A DNA stretch of 64,000 nt, from contig NZ_JACHJC010000001.1 of assembly GCF_014203425.1 (NCBI RefSeq), positions 6,040,001 through 6,104,000 of the forward strand, read 5' to 3'. Source of the stretch: Micromonospora echinospora. GTDB taxonomy: Bacteria > Actinomycetota > Actinomycetes > Mycobacteriales > Micromonosporaceae. The notes beneath the pieces are model-generated. The model saw nothing but the letters and a program-made list of their open reading frames with translations, was not told where the DNA came from and did no database searches. The position numbers were made by a program, and so were the translations under genes. Shown here one piece after another: positions 33,459-41,546 of the stretch. Positions within the stretch are counted from its first letter, which is position 1; every line of letters starts with the position of its first letter.

Positions 33459-34306
33459 TCGCCTCCGCGCACTATCGAGTTGCCGGCGAAGGTGGGCGCC
33501 GCGGCCTCCAGGGCGGTCAGGTCGAGCCGGCCGGACTGGCCGTAGAACTCGACCGGGTTGCGCCACAGCACTCGGTCCACGTCGTCGGCGCTGAACCCGG
33601 CCAGCTGCATCGCCTCCCCGGTGGCCCGGGTCAGCAGCGGGTCCGACCGCCCCCAGTCGGCGGCCGAGTTGACGAGCATCCGCTCGGTCCCGTACCGCTT
33701 CAGCAGCTCGACCATGCGCGGCGGCGACATCTTCGTCTCCGGGTAGATGGAGAAGCCCAGCCAGCAGCCGGTGTCCCGGACCAGCTCCACTGTCACCTCG
33801 TTGAGGTGGTCGACGAGCACCCGTTCCGGCGCGATGTCCGACTCGGCGACCACGTCGAGCGTGCGCCGTACGCCGCGTGCCTTGTCCCGGTGCGGCGTGT
33901 GCACCAGGGCGGGCAGGTCGTACGCGACGGCCAGCGCGAGCTGCCCGGCCAGCGCGGCGTCCTCGGCCGGCGTCATCGCGTCGTAGCCGATCTCGCCGAC
34001 CGCCACCACGCCGTCCTTGTCCAGGTAGCGGGGCAGCAGGTCGAGCACCGGGCGGCAGCGCGGGTCGTTCGCCTCCTTCGGGTTCAGCGCCACTGTGGCG
34101 TGGTGCCGGACGCCGAACTGCCCGGCCCGGAACGGCTCCCAGCCGATCAGCGAGTCGAAGTAGTCCACGAAGCTGTCCACGCTCGTACGCGGCTGGCCCA
34201 GCCAGAACGCCGGCTCGACCACCGCGCGGACCCCGGCGGCGGCCATCCGCTCGTAGTCGTCCGTGGTACGGGACGTCATGTGGATGTGCGGGTCGAAGAT
34301 GCGCAT
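33455..34306 (-). CDS. eboB: EboB-like TatD-family metal hydrolase
   Basis: A 283-residue amidohydrolase-fold protein. Metal ligands are visible as FDPHIHM (HxH) at the N-terminus, Glu in GVVAVGEIGYDAMTP, His in LPALVHTPHRDK, His in VLVDHLNEVTVE and Asp in LVNSAADWGRSDP, the TatD arrangement. The substrate in Ebo clusters is unknown. It is one base from the end of eboA and overlaps the eboE start. TatD relatives are otherwise metal-dependent hydrolases, so a hydrolytic step in making or trafficking the Ebo metabolite is plausible. Confidence 0.85.
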   Translation of the reverse strand: MRIFDPHIHMTSRTTDDYERMAAAGVRAVVEPAFWLGQPRTSVDSFVDYFDSLIGWEPFRAGQFGVRHHATVALNPKEANDPRCRPVLDLLPRYLDKDGVVAVGEIGYDAMTPAEDAALAGQLALAVAYDLPALVHTPHRDKARGVRRTLDVVAESDIAPERVLVDHLNEVTVELVRDTGCWLGFSIYPETKMSPPRMVELLKRYGTERMLVNSAADWGRSDPLLTRATGEAMQLAGFSADDVDRVLWRNPVEFYGQSGRLDLTALEAAAPTFAGNSIVRGGE

Positions 34307-34307
34307 G

Positions 34308-34913
34308 TCACGCCTCCGTGGTGGGGATGGTCAGCCGGCGCAGCAGGTCGGCTGCGTCGTCGGGCATGGTCCGGCCGGCGGCGTGCCGCTCGGCGGCGAA
34401 TGCGGCGAGCATCCGCGCCAGCTCGCCGTCGGCGCGGTCGGCCAGGCCGTCGACCACCGCCAGTGGCACGCCGGTGAACACGCACTTGAGCACCGCCTGC
34501 CGCCAGGCCGGCTGCTCCAGGTGCCGGGCGTACGGGCCGAGCGCGGCGGCGACCAGCCGGGTGTCGTTGGTACGGATCGCGTCGTGCAGCAGCGGCACGC
34601 ACTCCGCCCCGATGGGCAGCAGCGGCAGCGCGCGCAGCACGGCGCGTTTCTCGGCGGCGTCGCCCTGCCGGTAGAGCGTCTCAGCGGCGGAGGCGTGACC
34701 GCCGGGCAGCGCGGTCAGCAGCAGCGCCCGCGCCGCCTCGTCGGCCGTCCAGCCGGGCGGGTCGGGCAGCGGCCCGCGACCGCACCGCCGGGCGGTCGCG
34801 GCGAAGAACCGTTCGATCGCCGCGGGTTCGGTCGCGACGCGGCGCAACGCCGCATCCAGCCACTGCGGATCGGGTACGCCCCGAAGCGCGGCGCGCAGTC
34901 GGTCGGGTGTCAT
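34308..34913 (-). CDS. eboA: EboA-family protein
   Basis: A 201-residue all-helical protein from ATG 34913. The pattern LDAALRRVATEPAAIERFFAATARRCGRGPL, DEAARALLLTALPGG, AETLYRQGDAAEKRAVLRALPLLPIG, VPLLHDAIRTNDTRLVAAALGPYARHLEQPAWRQAVLKCVFTGVPL matches the EboA family, which has no known activity. The helix pairs look HEAT-like. A frame extending further upstream would run into the TIM-barrel gene and lacks a ribosome site. Its neighbours on both sides are Ebo genes, which supports the name. Confidence 0.8.
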   Translation of the reverse strand: MTPDRLRAALRGVPDPQWLDAALRRVATEPAAIERFFAATARRCGRGPLPDPPGWTADEAARALLLTALPGGHASAAETLYRQGDAAEKRAVLRALPLLPIGAECVPLLHDAIRTNDTRLVAAALGPYARHLEQPAWRQAVLKCVFTGVPLAVVDGLADRADGELARMLAAFAAERHAAGRTMPDDAADLLRRLTIPTTEA

Positions 34914-34947
34914 GCCGTCTCCCCTCTGCCGGGTGGAAGGTGGTGGA

Positions 34948-35826
34948 TCACCGCCCCTCGCCGCGCGAGGCGGCGGCGCGCAGGAAGTCCAGTGAGCGGG
35001 CGGCGACGGCCGGAGCCGCGTGCGAGTGCCGGGGCAGCTCCACCGCCACCAGCCCGCGGTAGCCGGCGTCGGCCAGGGCGCGCAGCACCGGCGGGAAGTC
35101 GATCTCACCGGCGCCGAACTCCAGGTGCTCGTGCACACCCCGGCGCATGTCGTCGATCTGCACGTTGACCAGATGCGCGGCGACCGCGGCCACGCACCGC
35201 GGCACCGCCAGCGGCTCCAGGCAGCGGCAGTGTCCGATGTCGAGCGTGATGCCGAAGCCGGGCGGCGCGCCGAGCGCCTCGCGCAGCCGCCACCACCCGG
35301 CGATGTCCTCGACGAACATGCCCGGCTCCGGCTCGAAGCCCAGCGCCACGCCCTCGTCGGCGGCCTCGGCGCAGACGGTCGCGCAGCCGGCCACCAGGCG
35401 GTCGGCCGCGACGTCGGGCGGTACGCCGGGCGGGCGTACGCCGGCCCAGAAGGAGACCGCCTCCGCGCCCAGCTCGGCGCCGATCCGCACGGCCCGGCGC
35501 AGGAACTCCACCCGCCGGGCCGGGTCGTCGTGCAGCAGCGTCGGCGCGTGCTTGTGCCAGGGGTCGAGCAGGTAGCGGGCGCCGGTCTCGACCACCACCG
35601 CCAGCCCGAGCGCGTCCAGCCGGCGGCGTACGGCGGCCACCCGGCGGATCAGCCCGGGGGCGAACGGGTCCAGGTGGTCGTGGTCGAGGGTGAGCGCGAC
35701 GCCCGCGTACCCGAGGTCGGCGAGGACCGCCAGCGCGTCGCCGAGGCGGTGGTTGGCGAAGCCGTTGGTGCCGTACCCGAAACGCAGCGCGCCCGGGCCG
35801 GGCAGCGGGTCGGGGACAGCGGTCAT
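34948..35826 (-). CDS. Second TIM-barrel isomerase of the Ebo-type operon
   Basis: A 292-residue sugar phosphate isomerase/epimerase-like barrel, ATGA-coupled to the UbiA gene. Strands and candidate metal residues are RFGYGTNGFANHRLGDALAVLADLGYAGVALTL, AVSFWAGVRPPG, ALGFEPEPGMFVEDI, GITLDIGHCRCLEP, VNVQIDDMRRGVHEHLEFGAGEIDF and LVAVELPRHSH. The FEPEPG segment also occurs in the EboE protein (FEPEPGCLVES), so the two barrels are probably distant paralogues. This gene is not among the six standard ebo genes I know, and marks a variant cluster. Confidence 0.8.
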   Translation of the reverse strand: MTAVPDPLPGPGALRFGYGTNGFANHRLGDALAVLADLGYAGVALTLDHDHLDPFAPGLIRRVAAVRRRLDALGLAVVVETGARYLLDPWHKHAPTLLHDDPARRVEFLRRAVRIGAELGAEAVSFWAGVRPPGVPPDVAADRLVAGCATVCAEAADEGVALGFEPEPGMFVEDIAGWWRLREALGAPPGFGITLDIGHCRCLEPLAVPRCVAAVAAHLVNVQIDDMRRGVHEHLEFGAGEIDFPPVLRALADAGYRGLVAVELPRHSHAAPAVAARSLDFLRAAASRGEGR

Positions 35827-36731
35827 GTCGGCGAGATCAGCCGGGCCAGGCGGCGGCCGAGCGGGGCGGCCCCGGCCACGGCGAGGCCGAGCAGCCGGGC
35901 CCCGGCGCGGGCGGTGAGCGCGCCCTGCAAGGCGGGCAGCCCGGTGATCCCGGCCCCGACGGCGGCGCGCACCCGGGCCGGTGACGGGTCGGCGAGCACC
36001 CGGACCTGCGCCCGGCCGTACCGGGCGGCGTACCCGGCCGCGAGCACCGCCGGCACGAGGTGACCGAGCCCGGCGGTGCGGCCGGAGCCGCTGCGGGCCG
36101 GGGAGCCGGGGCGCGCGGCGGGTGGCGTGGGCCGGGCCGGGGTGGCGAGCGCGACGAGCGCGGTGCCGGCCAGCGTGAGGCCGGGTAGCCGCCGGTCCGC
36201 GCCGGTCACCTCGCGCCGGGACAGCGCGGTCACGGTCCAGGTGTGCGCGGCCACAGTCAGCGCGGCCGGCAGCGCCCGGACCACCCGGCCGCCGGACGCG
36301 CCGAGCAGCACGTCCAGCCCTCGGCAGGCGGCCATCACCGCCGGGCCGGCGGCGGTGTTCTTGGCGCGCAGGTCGTACCCCCAGATCGTGGCGGCGAGCG
36401 GGAGCGCGACCGCTGCCGCCCGGCGGCCCCCGGCGGCGGTGGCGACCGCGAGCCCGGCGGCGGTCAGGCCGGACGCGACGCCGAGCGCCACCGACGGGCG
36501 CACCCGGCCGGACGGGATCGGCCGCTCCGGCCGTTCGACAGCGTCCAGCCGCCGGTCCGCCCAGTCGTTGGCGGCCATCCCGGCCCAGTAGAGCAGCACC
36601 GACGCGCCGGCCAGCGCGGGCGTCCGGCGGCCCAGCGCACCGGCCGCGGCGGCGCCGGAGAGCACGTCCCCGGGCACCGAGAGCGCGGCCGGCGCCCGGA
36701 CCAGCTCGGCCAGGTCGGCCAGGCGGGTCAC
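35823..36731 (-). CDS. eboC: EboC-like UbiA-family prenyltransferase
   Basis: A 302-residue membrane enzyme from GTG 36731, overlapping the end of the inositol-phosphate synthase gene. The first aspartate motif is YWAGMAANDWADRRLDAVERPERPIPSGRV (NDxxD plus the RP-P segment). The second loop is IWGYDLRAKNTAAGP. Eight or more hydrophobic helices fill the rest. UbiA enzymes move a prenyl group from diphosphate to an aromatic or hydroxylated acceptor; here the acceptor could be the cyclitol made by the preceding enzyme. The polyprenyl donor is provided by the last gene of the operon. Confidence 0.85.
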   Translation of the reverse strand: MTRLADLAELVRAPAALSVPGDVLSGAAAAGALGRRTPALAGASVLLYWAGMAANDWADRRLDAVERPERPIPSGRVRPSVALGVASGLTAAGLAVATAAGGRRAAAVALPLAATIWGYDLRAKNTAAGPAVMAACRGLDVLLGASGGRVVRALPAALTVAAHTWTVTALSRREVTGADRRLPGLTLAGTALVALATPARPTPPAARPGSPARSGSGRTAGLGHLVPAVLAAGYAARYGRAQVRVLADPSPARVRAAVGAGITGLPALQGALTARAGARLLGLAVAGAAPLGRRLARLISPT

Positions 36732-37876
36732 GGCGACATCCGGGCGTGCAGGCCGGCGGTGAAGTCCCGCAGCACCGCCCACTGCCCGCCGAGCGCGTGG
36801 CCGGTCGCGCCGAGCGGGTCCTTGAAGAAGAACGCCAGCTCGGTCAGCGGGCCGTGGCGGCCGGCGGCGTGCGCGGCGGCGGTGAGCCGGGACAGGTCCA
36901 GCACGAGCGGCGCGGCGAGCGCCGAGTCGCAGCCGTGCCAGGTGAACTCCATCCGCATGCCGGTGCCCAGGAAACCGGCGAACGTGACCAGGTCCCAGGC
37001 GGTCTTGAAGTCGCCCAGTTCCTCGACGTACTCGATCCGGGTACCACCCTGCGGCAGGTAGCCGAGCGTCTCGGCGAGCACCCGCTGCTTGCTGCCCACC
37101 TTCGCGGCGTTGGCGGCCGGGTCGGCGAGCGTGGCGCCGTCGCCGCCGCCGAGCAGGTTCGTGCCGGACCAGGAGCGCACGGCGAGGTGCCGCATCGCGA
37201 ACATCGGCGCGAGCACCGACTTGAGCAGCGTCTCGCCGGTCTTGCCGTCGTGCCCGGCGTACGGCAGTCCGCGTTCGGCGGCCAGCGCGGCCAGGGCCGG
37301 CAGCCGGGCACCTGTGGACGGGGTGAAGTCCACGTACGGGCAGCCGGCGGTGAACGCCGCGTACGCGTACGCGGAGCTGGGCGGCAGCACGTCGGGCGCA
37401 CTGGTCAGCGCCTCGCGCAGCGTGGCCAGGTCGTGGTGGGCCGGGTGCGGGGCGGGCGCCGGTTCGGTGGCGGCGACGTTGACCACCACCACCCGGTCCA
37501 GCCCGTGCCGGGACCGGAAGTCGGTCAGGTCGCGGACCACAGTGGCGATCCGCTCGCCCTGGTCGCCCTCGACCGGCGCGGGCCGTAGCGCCGCCTCGAC
37601 GGCGGCCAGGTCGGGTGCCACGGCGTCGGCCAGCCGGCCGGGCAGCACCCCGGCGTCGGCGAGCGCCTCGGCGCGTTTGGTGAGCGGGGTGGCGACCACG
37701 TCGTGGCCGCCGAAGACGAGATCGGCGAAGCCCGGCAGGGCGGGCCCGCGCAGGGCGGGCAGCTCGGTCACGCATCCGGTCGGCGCGGTGAGCCCGGCCC
37801 GCAGGGCCAGCCCGCCGACCACGGCGGTGGTGGCGACCGAGCCGCGCGCACCCACCAGCCACACACCCGTACGCAT
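36728..37876 (-). CDS. Inositol-3-phosphate synthase-like enzyme
   Basis: A 382-residue enzyme from ATG 37876 (ribosome site GGGGAGG). The NAD site is GVWLVGARGSVATTAVVGGLAL. Active-site segments are YAGHDGKTGETLLKSVLAPMF (with the conserved lysines), WSGTNLLGGGDGATLADPAANAAKVGSKQ and MRMEFTWHGCDSALAAPLVLDL. The reaction would turn glucose 6-phosphate into an inositol phosphate. It is the first gene of the Ebo-type operon and occupies the place of eboD, a sugar-phosphate cyclase, in other clusters: both make a cyclitol with bound NAD. It may be dedicated to this pathway rather than to phosphatidylinositol or mycothiol. Confidence 0.85.
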   Translation of the reverse strand: MRTGVWLVGARGSVATTAVVGGLALRAGLTAPTGCVTELPALRGPALPGFADLVFGGHDVVATPLTKRAEALADAGVLPGRLADAVAPDLAAVEAALRPAPVEGDQGERIATVVRDLTDFRSRHGLDRVVVVNVAATEPAPAPHPAHHDLATLREALTSAPDVLPPSSAYAYAAFTAGCPYVDFTPSTGARLPALAALAAERGLPYAGHDGKTGETLLKSVLAPMFAMRHLAVRSWSGTNLLGGGDGATLADPAANAAKVGSKQRVLAETLGYLPQGGTRIEYVEELGDFKTAWDLVTFAGFLGTGMRMEFTWHGCDSALAAPLVLDLSRLTAAAHAAGRHGPLTELAFFFKDPLGATGHALGGQWAVLRDFTAGLHARMSP

Positions 37877-37906
37877 CGCGCTACCTCCCCAGGTAAGGCC
37901 GGTCCG

Positions 37907-37981
37907 CCGGTGCGGCCGGGGAATCCCGGTCCGGCCGCACCGGAGGGCCGTGCTGGTCGTGCCGGCGGACACCGGCGGCAC
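37907..37981 (-). terminator. Two hairpins between the Gfo/Idh gene and the Ebo-type operon
   Basis: A 13-base perfect stem (arms 37907-37919 and 37931-37943) and a shorter one (CGTGCCG with CGGCACG, 37957-37981) lie after the ABC operon and before the inositol-phosphate synthase. They probably end the ABC transcript, though the near stem could also form in the Ebo leader, 31 bases from its start. Confidence 0.6.
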
Positions 37982-38085
37982 GCTCCCCGGAGCCGGCCTC
38001 GTCCCCGTCGCGGGGCGCAACCGCGGCGGGCCCTCGCCGGCCGGCGCCGGTGAGTGTCGGCGGACCCCGTGGGGCCCGCCTCAGG

Positions 38086-39291
38086 TCAGGCGGAAGCTTC
38101 GGCCAGAGCGGGTTCCACCTCCGTCCAGGCGGCCCGCTCGGCCGAGCGGGTCACCGCGTCGAGCACGAGCTGGACCTGAAGCGCGTCGGCGAACGACGGG
38201 GCCGGGTCGGCGCCGGTGGCGACCGCCTCGACGAAGTCACGCGCCTGGTGGGTGAAGGAGTGCTCGTAGCCGATGATGTGGCCGGGCGGCCACCACGCGC
38301 CCAGGTACGGGTGCTCCGGCTCGGTCACCAGGATCCGGCTGAAGCCCTGCTCGGCGGCGGGCCGGGTGGCGTCCAGGAACTCCAGCTCGTTGAGGCGTTC
38401 CAGGTCGAACACGACGCTGCCGCGCGAACCGTTGATCTCGACCCGAAGCGCGTTCTTACGGCCGGTGGCGAACCGGGTCGCCTCGTACGTGGCCAGCGCT
38501 CCCCCGTCGAGCCGGGCCACGAACACCGCCGCGTCGTCCACTGTCACCTGGCCCGTCGCGCTGCCGTTGCCGTCGGCCTGCGCGGCCAGGCCGCTCGACC
38601 CGGCGACGAGTGGCCGCTGGCGGACGAACGTCTCGGTCAGCGCGCTGACCCCGGTGATGAGCTGACCGGTGACGTACTGGGTCAGGTCGATGATGTGCGC
38701 GCCGATGTCGCCGAGCGCGCCGGAGCCCGCCCTGTCCTTCTGCAACCGCCACACCAGCGGGAACTGCGGGTCGACGATCCAGTCCTGGAGGTAGACCGCC
38801 CGGACGTGCCGGATCTCGCCGATCCGCCCGTCCGCCACCAGCTGCCGCATCAGGGCGACCGCCGGCACCCGCCGGTAGTTGAAGCCGCACATCGCGCGTA
38901 CCCCGGACGCCTGGGCACGGGCCGCGGCCTCGGTCATCTCCCGGGCCTCGGCGACGCTGTTCGCCAGCGGCTTCTCGCACAGCACGTGCTTGCCCGCGGC
39001 GAGCGCGGCGAGCGCTATCTCGCGGTGGCTGTCCCCCGGCGTGCAGATGTCGACCACGTCGATCTCGTCGGACTCGACGAGCCGCCGCCAGTCGGTGGTG
39101 TAGCCGTCCCAGCCGAGCCGGTCGGCGGCCTCGGCCACCTTCGGTTCGTCCCGGCCGCAGACGAGCGCCATCCGCACCCGGGCCGGCAGGTCGAACACCC
39201 GGTTCACGGTGCGCCACGCCTGGGAGTGCGCGGCGCCCATGAACGCGTAGCCGACCATGCCGACCCGCAGGATGCTGTCGTGACTGGACAA
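38086..39291 (-). CDS. Gfo/Idh/MocA-family oxidoreductase
   Basis: A 401-residue NAD(P)-dependent dehydrogenase. The dinucleotide fold begins RVGMVGYAFMGAAHSQAWRTV, the catalytic EKP-type motif is HVLCEKPLANSVAEAREMTEAA, and the C-terminal sheet carries the substrate-side histidine (HIIDLTQYVTGQLI, GDIGAH). The preferred start is TTG at 39291, with GGGGGAG about eight bases before it; the frame is open further up, but that part lies inside the binding-protein gene. Members oxidise or reduce sugars, inositols and glycoside 3-OH groups. It is the last gene of the ABC operon, 20 bases after the binding protein, so it likely acts on the imported sugar. Confidence 0.88.
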   Translation of the reverse strand: MSSHDSILRVGMVGYAFMGAAHSQAWRTVNRVFDLPARVRMALVCGRDEPKVAEAADRLGWDGYTTDWRRLVESDEIDVVDICTPGDSHREIALAALAAGKHVLCEKPLANSVAEAREMTEAAARAQASGVRAMCGFNYRRVPAVALMRQLVADGRIGEIRHVRAVYLQDWIVDPQFPLVWRLQKDRAGSGALGDIGAHIIDLTQYVTGQLITGVSALTETFVRQRPLVAGSSGLAAQADGNGSATGQVTVDDAAVFVARLDGGALATYEATRFATGRKNALRVEINGSRGSVVFDLERLNELEFLDATRPAAEQGFSRILVTEPEHPYLGAWWPPGHIIGYEHSFTHQARDFVEAVATGADPAPSFADALQVQLVLDAVTRSAERAAWTEVEPALAEASA

Positions 39292-39311
39292 GGTGGGTCT
39301 CCCCCCGTGAG

Positions 39312-40364
39312 TCAGAACCCGAGCTTCAGGTAGTCGCTCGCGTTCTCCTTGGTGATCGTCTCGGAGGCGAGGACGATCTCCTTCGGTACCTGGAGTTCGA
39401 CCAGGTCGGACATGCCCTTGCCCTGGCCGATCAGGCGGGCCAGGGAGATGGCCGAGGAGGCCATCGACGGGCTGTAGGTGACTGTGGCCTTGAGGACCGT
39501 GTTGTCGGCGGCGATGTCCTCCATGGCCTTCTTGGAGCCGGCGCCGCCGACCATGATGAATTCCTTGCGGTTGGCCTGGTTGACCGCCGCGAGCACGCCG
39601 ATGCCCTGGTCGTCGTCGTGGTTCCAGACCGCGTCGATCTTCGGCAGCGCCTGGAACAGGCCGGTGGCGGCCTGCTGGCCGGAGTCCACGGTGAACTCCG
39701 CCGGACGCCGGTTGGCGACCTTGAACCCGTACGAGGCGAGCGTGTCGGCGAACCCCTTCGACCGTTCCTGGGTCAGCTCCAGCGACTCGATGCCGGGGAT
39801 CTCGCCGATCACCGGGTTGCTCACGCCTTTGGCCTTGAGCTGCTCGGCGATGTAGGTGGCGGCGGCCACCCCCATGCCGTAGTTGTCGCCCTTGATCTGG
39901 CACCGGTAGGCGCGCGCGTCCGGGAAGGCCCGGTCCAGGTTCACCACGGGTATGCCGGCCTTCATCGCCTCCAGGCCGAACGCGTTGAGCTCCTTGCCGT
40001 CGTGCGGCAGCAGCACGATCACGTCGGGCTTCTGCGAGATCAGCGTGGACAGCGCCGCCCGCTGGGCCGCCGCGTCCGCGCCGGCCTCGACCGACTTCAG
40101 CTCCACGTCCTGGTACGCCCCGGCCTGCGCCTTGGCGTTGTTGGTGATGGCGGCGATCCAGCCGTGGTCGGCGGCCGGGGCGGAGAATCCGATGCTCACC
40201 TTCTTGCCCGGCTCGGTGTTGGCGCCGGAACCGGCCGCCTTGGTCTGTGCCTCGGTCGGGTTCTGCTCGTTGCTTGTGCAGCCGGCGAGCAGCACCCCGG
40301 CGGAGACGGCGGCCCCGCCGAAGAGCAGCCGGCGGCGGGACAGGTCATGGCGCGGTGTTCTCAT
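39312..40364 (-). CDS. Sugar-binding lipoprotein of an ABC importer
   Basis: A 350-residue periplasmic-binding protein of the ribose/xylose (type I fold) family. The start HDLSRRRLLFGGAAVSAGVLLAGCTS carries both a twin-arginine-like motif and a lipobox, so it may be a Tat-exported lipoprotein. Fold marks are VSIGFSAPAADHGWIAAITNNAKAQA, VIVLLPHDGKELNAFGLEAMKAGIPVVNLDRAF, and DAVWNHDDDQGIGVLAAVNQANRKEFIMVGG. The ligand is unknown. It follows the permease gene by 93 bases, a gap larger than the other overlaps and perhaps containing its own ribosome site or processing point. Confidence 0.88.
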   Translation of the reverse strand: MRTPRHDLSRRRLLFGGAAVSAGVLLAGCTSNEQNPTEAQTKAAGSGANTEPGKKVSIGFSAPAADHGWIAAITNNAKAQAGAYQDVELKSVEAGADAAAQRAALSTLISQKPDVIVLLPHDGKELNAFGLEAMKAGIPVVNLDRAFPDARAYRCQIKGDNYGMGVAAATYIAEQLKAKGVSNPVIGEIPGIESLELTQERSKGFADTLASYGFKVANRRPAEFTVDSGQQAATGLFQALPKIDAVWNHDDDQGIGVLAAVNQANRKEFIMVGGAGSKKAMEDIAADNTVLKATVTYSPSMASSAISLARLIGQGKGMSDLVELQVPKEIVLASETITKENASDYLKLGF

Positions 40365-40457
40365 GACGCCTCCTGGGATGAGGTGGTGGGGTGGTTTCGG
40401 GTGTGGCGGGCCGGACCACAGTCGGTACGACGGCAGCCGGGGTGTGCGCGGGTGGGG

Positions 40458-41546
40458 TCAGGTGGTGGTGGCCCGGTTGCGGGCGAGGAACTGGGTGAGA
40501 CTGCCGAACTGCACCTGCTGGACCAGGACGGCGGCGACGATGATGCCGCCCTTGACCATGTTCTGGGCCTCGGCGGAGAGGTTGTTGATGGCGAACAGGT
40601 TGGTGATCGTAGAGAAGATGATCACCCCGAGCAGGGAGCCGATGATCGTGCCCCGCCCGCCGCTGAGCAGCGTGCCGCCGATGATCGCGGCGGCGATCGC
40701 GTCCAGCTCGTAGAGGTTGGCCATCGCCGCCTGCGCGGAGGTGGCCTGCGCGGTCAGCATGACCGCGGCGATGCCGCAGCACAGGCCGGAGAGCGCGTAG
40801 AGGAGCACTGTGTGCCGGCGGACGTTGATGCCGGCCAGCCGGGCCGCCTCCGGGTTACCGCCGACCGCCACCGTACGGCGGCCGAACGTGGTCCGGTTCA
40901 ACAGCACCCAGCCGGCCGCCACCACCGCGACCAGGATGTAGACCAGCAGCGGGATGCCGAGCACGTTCGTGCTGGCGATGCCGTTGATGAACGTGTTGCC
41001 CGACACCTGGGTCTGCTTGTCGGAGATCTCCGCCGCCAGCCCTCGGGCGGCGACGAGCATGGCCAGCGTGGCGATGAACGGCACCAGCCGCCCGTACGAG
41101 ACGAGCAGCCCGTTGACCACGCCGACGGCGAGCCCGACGGTCAGCGCGGTGAAGATCATGCCGCCCGCGCCGTAGCTCTGCGTGGCCACTGTGGTGCACC
41201 AGACCCCGGCCAGCGCGACGATCGCGCCCACCGACAGGTCGATGCCGCCGCCGATGATCACGAAGGTCATGCCGACGGTGACCACGCCGACCACCGAGGC
41301 GAGTTTGAGGATGGTGAGCGTGTTGCCCCACACCCAGTTCGGGTCACCGTAGAGGTCGGGGCGGGTCAGGATGCCGATGACCACGAGCACCACCAGCACG
41401 GCGAGCAGGCCCAGGTTGCGCTTCGCGCCCTCCCCGCCGTCGCCGCGCCACCAGGAGAGCTTCGCCGGCGCGTCGACCTTGGCGGTCTCCGCTCGCTCCA
41501 CCGGCGGCGACTGCGCGGGCAGCGAGGTGTCAGTGGCTTCGCTCAT
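40458..41546 (-). CDS. Sugar ABC importer permease (RbsC-like)
   Basis: A 362-residue membrane subunit. A 45-residue cytoplasmic leader precedes about eight to ten helices (from NLGLLAVLVVLVVIGILTRP to GGIIVAAVLVQQVQFG). The family motifs are GMTFVIIGGGIDLSVGAIVALAG and the EAA-like loop NPEAARLAGINVRRHTVLLYALSG, with AIIGGTLLSGGRGTIIGSLLG following. It is coupled by an ATGA overlap to the ATPase and would form a homodimeric channel. RbsC/XylH-type permeases carry pentoses, hexoses or polyols. Confidence 0.9.
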   Translation of the reverse strand: MSEATDTSLPAQSPPVERAETAKVDAPAKLSWWRGDGGEGAKRNLGLLAVLVVLVVIGILTRPDLYGDPNWVWGNTLTILKLASVVGVVTVGMTFVIIGGGIDLSVGAIVALAGVWCTTVATQSYGAGGMIFTALTVGLAVGVVNGLLVSYGRLVPFIATLAMLVAARGLAAEISDKQTQVSGNTFINGIASTNVLGIPLLVYILVAVVAAGWVLLNRTTFGRRTVAVGGNPEAARLAGINVRRHTVLLYALSGLCCGIAAVMLTAQATSAQAAMANLYELDAIAAAIIGGTLLSGGRGTIIGSLLGVIIFSTITNLFAINNLSAEAQNMVKGGIIVAAVLVQQVQFGSLTQFLARNRATTT

